Shown one piece after another: positions 42,458 to 50,087 of a DNA stretch of 50,149 bases. The notes beneath the pieces are model-generated. The model had not been told where the DNA came from, searched no databases, and saw only the letters and a program-made list of their open reading frames with translations. The stretch spans positions 1-50,149 of the forward strand of contig JABFQY010000004.1 in NCBI GenBank assembly GCA_013141415.1, written 5' to 3'. Position numbers and translations under genes: made by a program. How positions within the stretch are numbered: the stretch's first letter is position 1; the number at the start of each line of letters is the position of its first letter. The DNA is from Kiritimatiellaceae bacterium (lineage in GTDB: Bacteria; Verrucomicrobiota; Kiritimatiellia; Kiritimatiellales; Tichowtungiaceae).

Positions 42458-43393
42458 ATGGCAAAATTTTACAGAACCCTGCGCCGTCCGTTTGAAACCG
42501 CCGCATTCCGCGTCGCGCTGGCCGTTATCCCACGGCTTCCGCGCCGCGTCATACTCGCTCTGGCCTGGGCTGGCGGAAATCTCGGGTTCCTGTTTGACCG
42601 AAGCGGACGACAAATCGGTCTGGCCAATCTCGACATCGCCTTCGGTCTGTCAAAAAGTCCGGAAGAAAAAAGGACCATTCTGCGCCACTCATTCATCACA
42701 TTCACCCGCACCCTGCTCGACGTCATCTGGTTTGGAACAAAATCCAAGGAGCGGCTAAACCGGTACGTCAAACCCGACGACAGCGTGCAGCGTTTGTTCT
42801 GCGGAAAAAATCAGATCTGTGTCACCGCGCACTTCGGCAACTGGGAAGTGGCCGGACAGAATATGGCGCTCCACGACTTCCCGTTCTACAGCATCGCCAT
42901 GCCGGTCAAAAATCCGGCGGTGGATCGTCTGCTGATTGAGCGGCGCGAAGTAACCGGACAGAAAATTATTCCGCGCGAAGGCGCGCTCCGCAAAATGCTC
43001 GGCGTTCTGCGCGGCGGCGGAAAGGTTGCCTTCCTGGTCGATCAAAATACCGAAGAGCATGAAGGCGGCATCTGGGTTGATTTCTTCGGCCTGCCCGTTC
43101 CGGTAACACCTGCGCCTGCCGCGCTGGCCGTAAAAACCGGCAGCGAAATTTTCATCGGCTTCTGCGAGCCGCTGTGCGGCGGACACTACCGGTTTTACAT
43201 CACCGAAATAATTGTCCCGCCGAAAACCGCCAGCGAGGAAACCACCCGCGCGCTGACTCAGCAGATCATGTCCGCCATCGAGCGTCAGGTCGGCAACTAT
43301 CCGGAGCACTGGCTCTGGATGTACAAACGCTGGAAAATAAAAAACCGCTCCGTAAATCCAGAGCGGTATCCCTTCTACGCCGACAAAGACTAA
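42458..43393 (+). CDS. LpxL/HtrB-family lysophospholipid acyltransferase
   Basis: 311 aa inner-membrane enzyme of the late lipid A acyltransferase family, which transfers acyl chains to lipid A precursors. The catalytic HxxxxE motif is in TAHFGNWEVAGQ near residue 125. NLDIAFG and the C-terminal WLWMYKRWK are further hallmarks. An N-terminal hydrophobic segment (about 18-45) anchors it. ATG 42458 lies directly after the purU stop (42454-42456). Which lipid it acylates is not known. The last 60 bp overlap a terminator for the opposite strand, and its stop overlaps the glgC stop by 4 nt. Confidence 0.9.
   Translation: MAKFYRTLRRPFETAAFRVALAVIPRLPRRVILALAWAGGNLGFLFDRSGRQIGLANLDIAFGLSKSPEEKRTILRHSFITFTRTLLDVIWFGTKSKERLNRYVKPDDSVQRLFCGKNQICVTAHFGNWEVAGQNMALHDFPFYSIAMPVKNPAVDRLLIERREVTGQKIIPREGALRKMLGVLRGGGKVAFLVDQNTEEHEGGIWVDFFGLPVPVTPAPAALAVKTGSEIFIGFCEPLCGGHYRFYITEIIVPPKTASEETTRALTQQIMSAIERQVGNYPEHWLWMYKRWKIKNRSVNPERYPFYADKD
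43334..43367 (-). terminator. Intrinsic terminator for glgC inside the lpxL-like coding sequence
   Basis: On the minus strand ACCGCTC pairs with GAGCGGT (43361-43367 with 43344-43350, 10-nt loop), followed immediately by TTTTTATTTT (43343 down to 43334). This is a classic rho-independent terminator, 23 nt beyond the glgC stop. The same bases encode the KIKNRSVNPERY part of the convergent acyltransferase. Confidence 0.85.
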
Positions 43394-44637
43394 AGCCGCG
43401 TGCCGGACGGAATGATGGTTCCTTTCGGAATGACGATGACGCCGTCGCGAACCACATAGTGCTGGGTCTGCTCGCCTTCCTGCTTGCCGTCGGGCGAAAT
43501 ATAAACGCTGTCGCCGATGCGCACATTCTTGTCGATGATGGCGTTCTTGATGTAGCAGTCGCGGCCGATTCCGAGCCGGATATGTCCGTTGCCGACCGTC
43601 TTCTTTTCGTGTTCAAAGTAGTCGGCGCCCATGATGACAGAATGTTCAATCACAGTGCCTTCGCCGATCACCGCGCGCAGTCCGACGACTGAATGAAGAA
43701 TCCGGTGTCCGGAAATAATGCATCCTTCGGCCAGCAGGCAGCGGTTGAGGTCGCAGCAGTTGATTTTGGACGGCGGCAGATAGCGCATGTGGGTGTAGAT
43801 CGGTGCTGAGGCATCGTAAAAGGTGAACTCCGGCACGAGATCGGTCAGCGCCAGATTGGCGTCGTGAAACATGCCGATGGTTCCGATGTCTTTCCAGTAG
43901 CCTTCGAAAATGTGGCTGTACACCTTGCAGTCGTGAATGGCGGCGGGAATGATGTGTTTTCCGAAGTCCGGATGGTCATTGCCGCACAGCAGTTCGGCCA
44001 GCACCTTGGCGTTGAAAATATAAATCCCCATGCTGGCGAGGTAGCGTTCGTCTTTATACATCGGAGCGCGCAGTCCGTCCAACTGCGGCGTATCGCCCGG
44101 TTTTTCAACGAATTCGATGATCTTGTTCTTCTCATCGACATGCATGATACCCAGCGAACCGGCCTCGCGGCGCGGCACCGGCTTGGTGCAGATGGTAACG
44201 TCAGCGCCGCGTTCCATGTGTTCGGCGATCACTTTGGAAAAATCCATGCGGTACAACTGATCGCCGGAAAGAATGACGACGATATCCGGCTCGCTGGTCA
44301 TGAAGTGGCGCATCGACTGACGAACCGCATCCGCCGTGCCCTGAAACCAGATGCTGGACGTCGGCGTCTGTTCGGCGGCCAGCATGCGGACGTAGCCCGG
44401 CGAAAACTGGTCAAAGATGTAGGTGGACTGAATGTGCCGGTGCAGGGAAACGCTGTTAAATTGCGTAAGCAGGTAAATCGAGCGGATGCCGCTGTTGATG
44501 CAATTGCTGATCGGAATATCGACCAGCCGGTATTTTCCGGCAATCGGAACCGCCGGTTTGGCGCGATCCTGTGTGAGAGGCTGGAGACGGGTTCCCGCCC
44601 CGCCGCCGAGAATCAGACCGACTGTTTTAACGCCCAT
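43390..44637 (-). CDS. glgC: Glucose-1-phosphate adenylyltransferase (ADP-glucose pyrophosphorylase)
   Basis: 415 aa, makes ADP-glucose for glycogen synthase. ATG 44637 has GGAG 7 nt upstream. The N-terminal nucleotidyltransferase domain has LILGGGAGTRLQPLTQDRAKPAVPIAGKYRLVDIP, with the phosphate-loop and allosteric residues, and SGDQLYRMDF near 130. The C-terminal left-handed beta-helix (about 290-415) has repeats such as NAIIDKNVRIGD. Full length. Ends in a bidirectionally crowded terminator region. Confidence 0.96.
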   Translation of the reverse strand: MGVKTVGLILGGGAGTRLQPLTQDRAKPAVPIAGKYRLVDIPISNCINSGIRSIYLLTQFNSVSLHRHIQSTYIFDQFSPGYVRMLAAEQTPTSSIWFQGTADAVRQSMRHFMTSEPDIVVILSGDQLYRMDFSKVIAEHMERGADVTICTKPVPRREAGSLGIMHVDEKNKIIEFVEKPGDTPQLDGLRAPMYKDERYLASMGIYIFNAKVLAELLCGNDHPDFGKHIIPAAIHDCKVYSHIFEGYWKDIGTIGMFHDANLALTDLVPEFTFYDASAPIYTHMRYLPPSKINCCDLNRCLLAEGCIISGHRILHSVVGLRAVIGEGTVIEHSVIMGADYFEHEKKTVGNGHIRLGIGRDCYIKNAIIDKNVRIGDSVYISPDGKQEGEQTQHYVVRDGVIVIPKGTIIPSGTRL

Positions 44638-44717
44638 ACCTGCACTCCTTAAAATAACGGACAAAATTTAGCCTCTACCTTTACTCCGCCGCCAGAACAA
44701 AATGCAAATGGCGCGAT

Positions 44718-46703
44718 TTATTCTTCAATCTCAACCGGGCATTCCGGCAGTGCGCGCAAAAAAAGCCGTCCGTACCACTTGCTGGTTACACGCGGATCGA
44801 GAATCACAATCGTCCCTTCATCGCTCGCCGTGCGGATCAGCCGTCCGGTTCCCTGACGGAATTTCAGCACCGCCGACGGCAGCGAATAGTCGCGGAACGC
44901 ATCGCCGCCGCGCGCTTTAACATCTTCCAGCCGCGCCTGTACCAGCGGATGATCCGGCACAGCGAACGGCAGGCGGACAATAATCACACTGCTCAGCGCA
45001 TCGCCGCGCACATCCACCCCCATCCAGAACCGGTCCAGCCCGAACAGCACGGCTGAACCGTGCTCGCGGAACCGCTTCAGCATCGCCTGCGGCGGAAGCC
45101 CGGCGCCCTGCACCAGCAGATCAAATTCCATCCCTTCAAGCTGATCTTTCACCTGTTCCGCCACGCGGCGCATAAACCCCGCATTGGTAAAAAGCACAAA
45201 CGCGCGGCCCTGACTTTGTGCGATATAACGCGGCAGGGCTTCGATCACGGCGGCTTCAAACGCCTTTTCATCCGTTGGATCCGGCATGTTCGCCGGAATC
45301 TTCACGCGCATCTGACGGCTGTAGTCAAACGGCGAACCGACTTGCAGTTCGTCGCAGTGTTCCGCGCCGATCCGTCCGCGGAACCAGCTCAGGTCGTCGC
45401 CGACCGCCAGCGTCGCGCTGGTCATCACGACGCTCGGTACTTCGTCGAACAGCATCCCGGAAAGCAGCTTCGCCACGTCCACCGGCGCGGAATACAGTAC
45501 CGGCTGTTTATGCGTCTTGCCTTCCAGCCCGGCCCAGTAAACATGCCCGGATTCGCTCTGAGTCAGAAAGGTCGTCAGCATTTCGATAAACGCTTTGCCC
45601 TTCATCCGCGCCGACTGAAGTTCCGCCTTGAGGCTTTCGTCTTCCATATCGCGAACCAGCGTACCGAAATGAACGTCGAGTTCCGCCAGCTGTTCCGTCA
45701 GGCGGGTTTCGACGGCGGGCGGCTCGCGCAGCCGGACTGTCTGGTTGCTTTCCGACAGCTGGCAGTGTTTATGAATCGCTTCAAAAAACCGTTCGCTTTC
45801 GTCCCAGATGCGGTTTGTCAGATCGGCGCCGCGCCCGTCGCGCATCACCGCGAAAAGCCCTTTGCGGTTATCCTGCGTAAACAGCCGCCGCAGCCAGTGC
45901 TCCATGGCGTAGCGCGACAAGCGGATTCCTAAATGCTCCGCCGCCACATTTTCCATCTGATGAGCTTCGTCGAAAACGACCATGCCGTAGTCCGGCAAAA
46001 ACGCGCCGCCGGTCGAACGTACCGCCAGTTCCGAAAAAAAGAGATGATGATTCACCACCAGCAGATTGGCTTCATGCAGTCCGGCGCGCGCCTTCATTAC
46101 AAAACAATGTTCATAGTCAGGGCATTTTTTACCAAGACAGTTTCCGTGCTCCACACAAACCGCGCTCCAAACCTCGGATGAAGGCTGCGGCTCCAATTCC
46201 TGCCGGCTTCCTTCGACCGTCGTGTCGGCCCAGGCGCGAATCCGTGCCAGCTCGATTTCCTTTGATGAATCAAACAGATCACTGCCCATCTGCCGGGCAC
46301 GCGCTAGACGGCGCAGACAGAGATAGTTGGAACGGCCTTTCACCAGCCGCGCCTTAAAATCAACGCCGAGCGACTGCTGGAGAAACGGAATGTCTTTCTC
46401 CATCAGCTGTTCCTGAAGCGTGATCGTGTAGGTGGCGACTACGGCGCGGACGTTTTGCGCCAGCGCATTCAGAATCAGCGGAACGAGATAGGCAAAGCTT
46501 TTGCCGACCCCGGTGCCCGCCTCGACCGCGAGGTGACAGGAATTGGCGCAGGCTTCGGCGACGGCGCGCGCCATCTGCTGCTGCTGAGGACGGATTTCGA
46601 AGGGGAAGTCGCTGTCGGCGTGCGCTTTTTCCATCCCGCCGCCGGACGCAAAAAAGCGTTCGGTCGCCAGCAGCGTTTCGGGATGTTCAACAGGACGGAT
46701 CAT
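44718..46703 (-). CDS. DinG-like (XPD/Rad3-family) ATP-dependent DNA helicase
   Basis: 661 aa, superfamily 2 helicase with a 4Fe-4S domain, 5'-3' polarity expected, acting in recombination or damage repair. Motif I is AGTGVGKS at 62-69. Fe-S cysteines are at YLCLRR and in CVEHGNCLGKKCPDYEHC. The DEAH box is VVFDEAHQM. Further motifs are VMTSATL, FTNAGFMRRVAEQ and the C-terminal motif VI KFRQGTGRLIRT. It has no 3'-5' exonuclease domain, unlike Gram-positive DinG. Cytoplasmic. Confidence 0.93.
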   Translation of the reverse strand: MIRPVEHPETLLATERFFASGGGMEKAHADSDFPFEIRPQQQQMARAVAEACANSCHLAVEAGTGVGKSFAYLVPLILNALAQNVRAVVATYTITLQEQLMEKDIPFLQQSLGVDFKARLVKGRSNYLCLRRLARARQMGSDLFDSSKEIELARIRAWADTTVEGSRQELEPQPSSEVWSAVCVEHGNCLGKKCPDYEHCFVMKARAGLHEANLLVVNHHLFFSELAVRSTGGAFLPDYGMVVFDEAHQMENVAAEHLGIRLSRYAMEHWLRRLFTQDNRKGLFAVMRDGRGADLTNRIWDESERFFEAIHKHCQLSESNQTVRLREPPAVETRLTEQLAELDVHFGTLVRDMEDESLKAELQSARMKGKAFIEMLTTFLTQSESGHVYWAGLEGKTHKQPVLYSAPVDVAKLLSGMLFDEVPSVVMTSATLAVGDDLSWFRGRIGAEHCDELQVGSPFDYSRQMRVKIPANMPDPTDEKAFEAAVIEALPRYIAQSQGRAFVLFTNAGFMRRVAEQVKDQLEGMEFDLLVQGAGLPPQAMLKRFREHGSAVLFGLDRFWMGVDVRGDALSSVIIVRLPFAVPDHPLVQARLEDVKARGGDAFRDYSLPSAVLKFRQGTGRLIRTASDEGTIVILDPRVTSKWYGRLFLRALPECPVEIEE

Positions 46704-46853
46704 TTCGCCACAGCGTACCGGAAGTTTTCACCACGGAACACACCGAAGACACGGAAAGTTCCAAGGATTGAAATCTCAACCGCGCCCACCGTGCGCGGCC
46801 ACAGGAACCCGTTCCAACCTGCGCCTGTACCGATTATCATGCGTATCTGGTAT

Positions 46854-46918
46854 AAGGTATGTAGTTCCGCCTTCAGGCGGCATCACCTGCTCCGGCTAAA
46901 GCCGGAACTACATACCTT
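46854..46918. repeat. REPIN-like element with extended arms
   Basis: The outer arms AAGGTATGTAGTTCC and GGAACTACATACCTT are perfectly complementary (15 bp) and contain the GTAG (46861-46864) and CTAC (46908-46911) feet. Inside are two hairpins, CCGCC-ttca-GGCGG and CCGGC-taaa-GCCGG, joined by about 10 nt. The GTAG-to-CTAC core is 51 bp. It lies between the dinG and HTH genes. Confidence 0.85.
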
Positions 46919-46972
46919 TTCCAATACTAGCATCAGAGTCCAAGGAACTAAATCGCTACTCCAGCAATTCAA

Positions 46973-47248
46973 TCATCCAACCAGTGCCAGAACATCCGAA
47001 ATTCTCAGCCGGAAGGCTCCGGAATAGATTTCAACTTTTTTCAATTTGCCCGCTTTTATCATTCGCCAAAGCGTGGCTCGACTGACTCCTAACAACTCGG
47101 TGGCTTCCCCCATAGTCAGCAACAAAGGCCCGCTTAATGCCTGTCGAACCTCTTTGTTTTGAAGGATATCCAAGGCCTTCATTTTGGCCTCATCATCTGC
47201 CGTGAAAACGGACAGGATGATCTGCTCGTTTAACGTTCGTGTATCCAT
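46973..47248 (-). CDS. Excisionase-type helix-turn-helix DNA-binding protein
   Basis: 91 aa. ATG 47248 has AAGGAG about 6 nt upstream. The C-terminal half (about 43-90) is an excisionase/MerR-like winged helix: LTMGEATELLGVSRATLWRMIKAGKLKKVEI, ending RISDVLALV. The N-terminal 40 residues are helical and may dimerise. Such proteins act as excisionases, as antitoxin-like regulators or as small repressors; no integrase or toxin is next to it. Target unknown. Confidence 0.85.
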   Translation of the reverse strand: MDTRTLNEQIILSVFTADDEAKMKALDILQNKEVRQALSGPLLLTMGEATELLGVSRATLWRMIKAGKLKKVEIYSGAFRLRISDVLALVG

Positions 47249-47354
47249 TTTTCTCTCCTTGGTGCGTGTAGCTATGCTTAAGAAAAGAAATGCCCGCAAC
47301 TATTGCGAACCAGAAACCACTCATCCAGCAATCCAATCATCCACCATTCCAGAC

Positions 47355-48065
47355 CTAAAGGCCAAGGAACTGGATGGCGACGCCGGAAAGGCCAATCGCG
47401 CCGCCAGCCAGTGCATGCGTCCAGCGCTCCAGTTTTCCGAGGCGGGCAAAGCTGATTCCCCATGAAGCGGCCATGACAATGGCCATCATTGTAAAGATCG
47501 TCACCGCGCTGAACACCGTCGCAACCAGCACCGTGCCAAGAAGACTATGCTGTGAAGCCGGATACATCAGCAGCGGAATCAGCGGCTCGCACGGACCGAG
47601 TACGAAGATGGTAAACAGAATCCACGGCGTGATGTTGGCTTTTTTCGCCGGTTCGTGCGCATGGAAATGTACGCCGTCATGGCTGTGCGAATGGGCCGGC
47701 TCACAGTTTTCTTTCAAATGAAGATGGGTGTGCGGACGGTTGCGGATGCCGCGCTGAATGCCCCAGCCCATATAAGCGAAACCAAATCCAATCAATGCCC
47801 ACGCCGCGATGTTTCCGCGAAACGCCTCGAACGCTTCCAGCTTCATGACGGCGATACCGCAGGCGATACCGATCAGGCCGAGCACCACCGAGCTGAGCAC
47901 ATGACCCAGACCGCAGAAAAAGGTAATCCACGCCGTTTTCGTCGAACTCCATTTGCGGGCGCGGTTCATGACGATAAACGGCAGATAATGGTCCGGCCCG
48001 AAAATCGTATGCACAAATCCGATTGTTGCGGCGGTCCAGCATAGAATGGCGACATCCATGTTCAT
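47355..48065 (-). CDS. Nickel/cobalt permease with a His-rich loop
   Basis: 236 aa from ATG 48065 (AGGA 9 nt upstream); the frame continues upstream through a REP, but that part is not credible. Six hydrophobic spans. TM1 carries FVHTIFGPDHYLPF (His and Asp of the metal path, as in NiCoT/UreH/RcnA-like carriers). The cytoplasmic loop about 112-137 is packed with histidines (HTHLHL, HSHSHDGVHFHAHE), a metal store or sensor. TM4 has GPCEPLIPLLMYPA, typical of the UreH/TauE-like Ni permease branch. A nickel repressor gene (nikR) lies 1.5 kb away and a candidate NikR operator lies just upstream. Confidence 0.88.
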   Translation of the reverse strand: MNMDVAILCWTAATIGFVHTIFGPDHYLPFIVMNRARKWSSTKTAWITFFCGLGHVLSSVVLGLIGIACGIAVMKLEAFEAFRGNIAAWALIGFGFAYMGWGIQRGIRNRPHTHLHLKENCEPAHSHSHDGVHFHAHEPAKKANITPWILFTIFVLGPCEPLIPLLMYPASQHSLLGTVLVATVFSAVTIFTMMAIVMAASWGISFARLGKLERWTHALAGGAIGLSGVAIQFLGL

Positions 48066-48082
48066 AAAGACGTTCCTGCGAT

Positions 48083-48109
48083 TGATTACGAATTGAGAAA
48101 ACGTAACAC
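48083..48109. promoter_or_regulatory. Candidate NikR operator upstream of the nickel permease
   Basis: TGATTAC (48083-48089), 13-nt spacer, GTAACAC (48103-48109). The inverted core TTACG...CGTAA is perfect over 5 bp on each side. It lies 18 bp upstream of the permease start. From memory, NikR of several deltaproteobacteria binds GTGTTAC-N(12-14)-GTAACAC; the right half matches fully and the left in its TTAC core. nikR is in the same neighbourhood. Confidence 0.6.
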
Positions 48110-48180
48110 CTGAGAGAGAAATAATCCATCCCGAAAACCAAATCGTTTCCTCGATTGCAAAGACCGTCCCTGTTTCAAGG

Positions 48181-48201
48181 CAGGCAGGATGCCTGCGGTA
48201 C
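48181..48201. repeat. GTAC-type REP hairpin upstream of the permease
   Basis: Read on the minus strand: GTACC, GCAGGC, loop ATCCT, GCCTGC. Same layout as 17326-17347 and the arms of 20260-20339. Confidence 0.6.
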
Positions 48202-48333
48202 GTAACAAACTGAAAATTAATGATTTCCGGTTTGTCATGATTGGACCGCAACACTACATTCACGGCATTGGCAGTTTAACCTTTCAAAAACCAAAGTAAG
48301 GCTGATAACCCGGTTGGATTTAGGATAAAGACA

Positions 48334-48504
48334 ATGACCGATACCGTAAAAAACAGCCAAGGCGAACCCCTCCCCGACAACTGTTGCCCTCTATGCTGGC
48401 AAGCCGATCTCGGTCGATTCCCACTTCGTCCCAAACTTTGCACCCAACTGCAGATTGAAAAATGTTCAAATCCTGAGTGCAATTTTGAGTGCATAGCAAG
48501 CTGA
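48334..48504 (+). CDS. 56-aa cysteine-rich small protein
   Basis: ATG 48334 has AGGAT about 7 nt upstream; stop TGA 48502-48504. Seven cysteines in 56 residues: C17, C18, C21 (CCPLCW), C36, C44, C49 and C53 (CSNPECNFEC). The CCxxC and Cx4CxxxC spacings suggest a small zinc-ribbon or metal-binding fold. It has no signal peptide, so it is probably cytoplasmic. The stop lies 19 nt before the next gene, which has its own AGGAG, so the pair forms an operon. I do not recognise the family. Confidence 0.7.
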   Translation: MTDTVKNSQGEPLPDNCCPLCWQADLGRFPLRPKLCTQLQIEKCSNPECNFECIAS

Positions 48505-48523
48505 ATAACAGGAGCGTATTACC

Positions 48524-49111
48524 ATGAACTTTATTAAAAAAACCGTTTACTTCAACGAGGGGAAGACAATTTCAAAACGCCTTCTCAATACACTTCAGGC
48601 TGGCCCCGAAATTCGTGTGGCAAAAATCTCAGTTCTCTCCGCGGTCTTGTTCCAAGGTTTCCTTAATAATCAACCAGCCATGAAACTACTTCTCGCCCCA
48701 CACAGATTCACCGAAGACGAGTTAATACAACTCTATACAGACCTCACTGGTATATTAAACTCCACCAGAAAGAATCGCCAACAACTTGAATACAACAAGA
48801 ACGCATTAGGCTTGCCGTTCCCTGATTTTGCCATAGACCTTGTGAAGATTAGTGAGTCAGTTATCGAGCTTTGGTTAGCCACCTTGATTTCTGGAGTTTT
48901 TCCAAAACTCGAACCCACCGCCAGACAAGCATGGAACCTGATCAACGCATCTCGCATCATGCACGATGATGCGCTCAATGAACTCAAAGAAACCGAACAA
49001 AAATCAACAGAACTGACCGGGGCGACCGGACCAATGACCTACAACGAGATTGATTCGGTGACCTGCCTTGAATATTCAAACATGATGCCAGCGTTCAGAT
49101 CTCTGTCATGA
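48524..49111 (+). CDS. Hypothetical protein, 195 aa, mostly helical
   Basis: ATG 48524 follows AGGAG by about 9 nt. The product appears helical and soluble, with a Thr-rich C-terminal end (ELTGATGPMT). One mildly hydrophobic helix (VIELWLATLISGVF, about 108-121) is probably buried rather than membrane-spanning. The base composition is more AT-rich than the surrounding genes, as in the other two members of this small cassette, suggesting acquisition. I do not recognise a family. Confidence 0.7.
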   Translation: MNFIKKTVYFNEGKTISKRLLNTLQAGPEIRVAKISVLSAVLFQGFLNNQPAMKLLLAPHRFTEDELIQLYTDLTGILNSTRKNRQQLEYNKNALGLPFPDFAIDLVKISESVIELWLATLISGVFPKLEPTARQAWNLINASRIMHDDALNELKETEQKSTELTGATGPMTYNEIDSVTCLEYSNMMPAFRSLS

Positions 49112-49150
49112 AGACATAGAAAATCCAACCACCGCTTTCACATCTGTCAC

Positions 49151-49166
49151 CCCCGCACTTGCGGGG
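49151..49166. other. GC-rich hairpin between the cassette genes
   Basis: CCCCGC-ACTT-GCGGGG, a 6-bp GC stem with a tetraloop, 40 nt upstream of the 77-aa gene. There is no T-run. It could be a weak terminator, a processing site or a piece of a dispersed repeat. Confidence 0.4.
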
Positions 49167-49206
49167 CTCAGATTGACGAGTAACGTTCGGCAAAGGAGAA
49201 CAACAG

Positions 49207-49440
49207 ATGGACTTAATTGATAAAATCAAGACCGCACTCGATGCGGCCCGCGACAACAGGACTAAGACAGCAACATTCCACAGCATGATACTAATCCATG
49301 CCAAGGAACTGGAGGATCGTGACGCTCTCGATTTCTGTCGAAGAGTTGGCATCGAAGATGTGTGGAAAGTTGAATTCAAGAGGATGATCTCTGCGGCTAG
49401 GATGCTTCGAGAACTCGGATTCGACATCACCAAGAAGTAA
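49207..49440 (+). CDS. Hypothetical protein, 77 aa
   Basis: ATG 49207 follows AAGGAG by about 8 nt. A small, charged, helical protein (MDLIDKIKTALDAARDNRTKTA ... ARMLRELGFDITKK) with no signal or TM segment. It lies downstream of the 195-aa gene in the same direction, in the same AT-rich cassette between the nickel permease and nikR. I do not recognise a family. Confidence 0.65.
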   Translation: MDLIDKIKTALDAARDNRTKTATFHSMILIHAKELEDRDALDFCRRVGIEDVWKVEFKRMISAARMLRELGFDITKK

Positions 49441-49464
49441 AAATTAATACCGAACAACCGACTT

Positions 49465-49480
49465 CACCGCGTACGCGGTG
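49465..49480. other. Perfect palindrome after the 77-aa gene
   Basis: CACCGCGTACGCGGTG is a 16-bp perfect palindrome 25 nt after the stop codon. It could be a terminator stem or a protein-binding site; there is no T-run. Confidence 0.4.
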
Positions 49481-49565
49481 CCCGAAGCGGTGGAGTGAAT
49501 CATGATAAACTCTAGGGCAGGCATCGCGCCGAGTGAGCCCCACGTTCAATCCGCAAGAACTCGTT

Positions 49566-49970
49566 TCACAGCTTTCTTCCGGTGCTGGCGGCGGTGAGTT
49601 CGCCGGATTTGACACCCTTGGCCGCTTTCAACTGGTCGGCCATTTCGCGGATTTCGCGGGCTTCGCCTTTGACGATAATCACTTCGAGGCAGTTGTGATG
49701 ATCCATGTGAACGTGCGTCGATGAAACAATCCGGTCGTGGTGGTCGTGCTGGATGGCGGTGAGTTTATCCTGAAGCTGGCGCTGGTGGTGGTCGTACACC
49801 AGCGTGATCACGCCGACGACTTCTTCGCCCGCCTGCCACTCTTCATCAATCAGCGCTTTACGCACCAGATCGCGCACCGCCTCGGAGCGGTTGGAATAGC
49901 CGCGCCGGTCCAGATGTCCGTCGAACTTTTTGACCAGATCGTCTTCCATCGAAATCGAAAAGCGTTCCAT
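49566..49970 (-). CDS. nikR: Nickel-responsive transcriptional regulator NikR
   Basis: 134 aa, ribbon-helix-helix repressor that binds Ni(II) and shuts off nickel uptake. ATG 49970 has GGAGG 6 nt upstream. The N-terminal RHH domain is at about 1-45 (ERFSISMEDDLVKKFDGHL, GYSNRSEAVRDLVRKAL). The C-terminal ACT-like metal domain carries the Ni ligands in IVSSTHVHMDHHNCLEVIIVKG: His86, His88 and Cys94 plus an upstream His (QHDHHD, about 75-78) from the partner subunit. It faces the nickel permease across the small cassette. Confidence 0.95.
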   Translation of the reverse strand: MERFSISMEDDLVKKFDGHLDRRGYSNRSEAVRDLVRKALIDEEWQAGEEVVGVITLVYDHHQRQLQDKLTAIQHDHHDRIVSSTHVHMDHHNCLEVIIVKGEAREIREMADQLKAAKGVKSGELTAASTGRKL

Positions 49971-49988
49971 TTAAACCTCCTTATATTC

Positions 49989-50012
49989 GCCGGGTGAGGT
50001 CACCCGGCCTAC
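49989..50012 (-). repeat. Single REP (24 bp) next to nikR
   Basis: Reverse complement of the unit at 17561-17584, identical over all 24 bp plus the GAATA tail (minus strand: GTAG, stem GCCGGGT/ACCCGGC, loop GACCTC). The GTAG foot points to the right edge, where a possible IS110-type gene begins within 80 bp. Confidence 0.88.
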
Positions 50013-50087
50013 AAATCCAAAATGTAGATGCTATGTGAGTTGCCGCAATCGCTATAATCCTTAGTGGAACAACAAAAGGAGGACAGC

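Noticed and set aside
48066-48263. N-terminal extension of the nickel permease
   Set aside because: It would translate a REP hairpin and the candidate operator; ATG 48065 has a ribosome binding site and begins directly before TM1.
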